Of a stretch of 6,499 nt of DNA, positions 4,879 through 6,499 are shown in pieces. The position numbers and the translations under genes were made by a program. The DNA is from an uncultured Pseudorhodobacter sp. (GTDB taxonomy: Bacteria; Pseudomonadota; Alphaproteobacteria; Rhodobacterales; Rhodobacteraceae). Under the pieces are notes generated by a model. The model searched no databases and was not told where the DNA came from. It saw only the letters and a program-made list of their open reading frames with translations. The stretch's first letter is position 1, and each line of letters opens with the position of its first letter. The DNA lies in contig CAMFLG010000189.1 in the NCBI GenBank assembly GCA_945957495.1, positions 1-6,499 on the forward strand. Direction: 5' to 3'.

Positions 4879-5669
4879 GCCTGATTTCCGCACAAAACCT
4901 TTCGGTCCGCTTTGGCGGTGACGCGGTGCTGTCCCACATCAGCCTGTCGATCGAGCCGGGCGAGATTGTCACCATCCTTGGCCCGAACGGGTCGGGCAAA
5001 TCCACGCTCTTGCGCGCCCTGCTGGGTATTCTGCCACCCGCAGAAGGGGCGGTCCGCCGGGCGCCGGGGCTGCGGCTGGGCTATGTGCCGCAGAAATTGG
5101 CGATTGACCGTACCATGCCGATGACGGTGCGGCGGTTCCTATCGCTGCCAAATCGCGTCTCGGATGCCGAGGCGCGGGCTGCCCTCTCGCGCGTCAACCT
5201 GCCGGATCTGGAGTCGCGGCAGATGGCGGCGCTGTCAGGCGGGCAGTTTCAACGCGTGCTTCTGGCACGCGCGCTGCTGTCCAAGCCGCAACTGCTGATC
5301 CTGGACGAGCCGACGCAGGGGCTGGATCAACCCGGCGAGGCGGCGTTTTACCGGCTGATCGAAGAGGTGCGGCGCGAAACCGGGGCGGCGGTGCTGATGG
5401 TCAGCCACGATTTGCATGTGGTGATGGCGGCATCGGATCGGGTGATTTGCCTGAACGGCCATATCTGCTGCGAAGGCACGCCGCGCGTGGTGTCGAACGC
5501 GCCGGAATACCGCGCCTTGTTCGGGCTGGGCACCCAAGGCGCGCTGGCGCTGTATCAGCATGATCACGACCACAGCCATGATCACGATCTGGGCCATGGC
5601 CACGATCACGCCCACCCCCACCACATTGCGCATGCGCATGCGCATGACCACGGGCACGACCATGCTTGA
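4875..5669 (+). CDS. znuC: Zinc ABC transporter ATP-binding protein with His-rich tail
   Basis: A 264-residue cytoplasmic ATPase that powers Zn2+ import through ZnuB. The ABC domain is complete: Walker A GPNGSGKST (36-44), Q-loop Q73 in YVPQK, signature LSGGQ (120-124), Walker B LLILDEP (140-146) and H-loop H178 in VSHDL. After about residue 226 the protein changes to a tail in which 17 of 35 residues (229-263) are His, spaced by Asp, Ala and Gly, a likely metal-binding segment. ATG at 4875 overlaps the zur TGA (ATGA), with CAGGA nine bases upstream; the longer frame from 4848 adds nine residues from inside zur and is not favoured. The last eight bases overlap znuB. Transcribed with zur, hence Zur-repressed. 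Zinc rather than manganese specificity follows from Zur, its operator and ZnuA. Confidence 0.95.
   Translation: MSLISAQNLSVRFGGDAVLSHISLSIEPGEIVTILGPNGSGKSTLLRALLGILPPAEGAVRRAPGLRLGYVPQKLAIDRTMPMTVRRFLSLPNRVSDAEARAALSRVNLPDLESRQMAALSGGQFQRVLLARALLSKPQLLILDEPTQGLDQPGEAAFYRLIEEVRRETGAAVLMVSHDLHVVMAASDRVICLNGHICCEGTPRVVSNAPEYRALFGLGTQGALALYQHDHDHSHDHDLGHGHDHAHPHHIAHAHAHDHGHDHA
5628..5645 (+). repeat. Three tandem GCGCAT units in the znuC His tail
   Basis: Three contiguous GCGCAT hexamers encode Ala-His three times (252-257). Nearby, CATGATCACGA occurs at 5559-5569 and again at 5577-5587, in phase with the codons. The His-rich tail is thus built of short in-frame repeats whose number could vary between strains without a frameshift. 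Confidence 0.7.
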
Positions 5670-6453
5670 TGATTTCCTTGTGCGGGCCGCATTGGCGGGT
5701 CTGGGCCTTGCGCTGGCGACCGGGCCTTTGGGCAGTTTCGTGATCTGGCGGCGCATGGCCTATTTCGGCGATGCCACCTCGCATGCGGCCATTCTGGGCG
5801 TGGCACTGGCGCTGGCGCTGCATCTGCCGGTTGCGGCGGGCACGCTGATTGTGGCGCTGGCGATGGCGGCAACCGTGTCAACGCTGGCTGCCAAAGGCTG
5901 GGCGATGGATACCACGTTGGGGGTTCTGGCGCATGCGGCGCTGGCCTTTGGTCTGGTGGCAATCTCTTATGTGCCGGGGGTGCGCGCAGACCTTTCCACC
6001 TACCTGTTCGGCGATATTCTGGCTGTCACCAAATCCGATCTGGCCTTCATCTGGGGCGGCGCGGTGTTGGTGATTGGGCTGTTGGCGTGGCGCTGGCAGG
6101 CGCTGCTGACCGCGACCTTGAACGAGGATCTGGCCTATGCCTCTGGCCTTGACCCGGATCGCGAACGGCTTGTGCTGACCATCGCCCTTGCGCTGGTGGT
6201 GGCGGTTGCGCTGAAACTGGTCGGCGCGCTTTTGATCGCGGCCATGCTGATCATCCCTGCCGCCGCCGCGCGCGGCCTTGCCCGCACGCCCGAATCCATG
6301 GCGGCGCTGGCGATCCTGTTCGGCGCGGGCGCCAGCCTTGCGGGCCTGCAACTGTCGCTGTGGCAAGACACCCCCGCCGGGCCCTCTATCGTGTCCGCCG
6401 CCGCGGTGATCTTTGCGCTGGCGGCGATATTTGGCAAAATGCGCAAGAACTAG
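5662..6453 (+). CDS. znuB: Zinc ABC transporter membrane permease
   Basis: A 263-residue inner-membrane permease of the ABC-3 family, forming the Zn2+ channel with ZnuC on the cytoplasmic side and receiving zinc from ZnuA. Family landmarks are SFVIWRRMAYFGDATSHAAILG (25-46), the stretch DLSTYLFGDILAV (110-122) and KLVGALLIAAMLIIPAAAAR (185-204); the rest is a series of about eight to nine hydrophobic segments, with DLAYASGLDPDRER (156-169) as the cytoplasmic loop expected to contact the ATPase. The ATG at 5662 overlaps the znuC end by eight bases and lacks a strong ribosome binding site, so translation probably depends on ribosomes finishing znuC. An in-frame ATG at 5560 exists but would add a Met/Thr-rich leader that is only the His-tail repeats read out of frame. 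Full length for the family. No intrinsic terminator is visible in the 46 bases after the stop. Confidence 0.95.
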   Translation: MLDDFLVRAALAGLGLALATGPLGSFVIWRRMAYFGDATSHAAILGVALALALHLPVAAGTLIVALAMAATVSTLAAKGWAMDTTLGVLAHAALAFGLVAISYVPGVRADLSTYLFGDILAVTKSDLAFIWGGAVLVIGLLAWRWQALLTATLNEDLAYASGLDPDRERLVLTIALALVVAVALKLVGALLIAAMLIIPAAAARGLARTPESMAALAILFGAGASLAGLQLSLWQDTPAGPSIVSAAAVIFALAAIFGKMRKN

Positions 6454-6499
6454 AGCCTGTCTGGTTTTCATAGAAACATGCGGATCGAAATTCGCGGTC

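Noticed and set aside
5560..5661. Upstream extension of znuB through the His-tail region
   Set aside because: The Met/Thr-rich leader is the His-tail repeat read one frame over; family members begin close to MLDDFLVRAAL.
6463..6476. Small stem (GTTTT / GAAAC) after the znuB stop as a terminator
   Set aside because: Five pairs including a G-T wobble and no following U-run; too weak for an intrinsic terminator.
6478..6499. Possible start of a gene after znuB (ATG at 6478, reading MRIEIRG to the edge)
   Set aside because: Seven codons with no good ribosome binding site are too little to call.

Overview
The window reads as an ordinary chromosomal segment of a GC-rich alphaproteobacterium, most likely a member of the Rhodobacterales. 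The basis is the strong G/C preference at third codon positions, tight operons with 4-8 nt overlaps, and the arrangement of a zinc-uptake locus with znuA divergent from zur-znuC-znuB. Taxonomy is inferred from gene style and order only. There is no rRNA, tRNA, insertion sequence, phage gene or CRISPR array.

Layout. Positions 146-1192 (+) hold a two-gene unit: a DUF1993 (DinB-like fold) protein followed, with no gap, by an isochorismatase-family cysteine hydrolase. Positions 1189-2358 (-) hold an MFS carrier of the MosC/YbjJ type, converging on the hydrolase so that the stop codons overlap in the tetranucleotide CTAG. Positions 2443-3327 (-) hold a galactose-mutarotase-like aldose 1-epimerase. 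Positions 3381-4289 (-) hold znuA, the periplasmic zinc-binding protein. A 70-bp divergent promoter region at 4290-4359 contains a perfect 15-bp Zur operator. Positions 4360-6453 (+) hold zur-znuC-znuB, each gene overlapping the next. Positions 1-145 and 6454-6499 hold nothing that can be called with confidence. No other gap exceeds 85 bases.

How it works together. ZnuA captures Zn2+ in the periplasm, ZnuB is the membrane channel and ZnuC the ATPase. Zur, when zinc-loaded, should bind the operator between the divergent units and shut off both znuA and its own operon. The operator fills the spacer of a good znuA -35/-10 pair, so repression by promoter occlusion can be read from the sequence. 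The epimerase and MFS genes lie downstream of znuA on the same strand, 53 and 84 nt apart. They may be sugar-handling passengers of the Zur transcript or separately expressed; hairpins in both gaps leave this open.

No wholly new system is evident. The points worth a second look are the extreme His-rich tail of ZnuC combined with a His-poor loop in ZnuA, a Cys/His-rich N-terminal extension on Zur, a Tyr at a usually His active-site position in the epimerase, a perfect 10-bp inverted repeat inside the epimerase gene, and a hairpin covering the epimerase start region.
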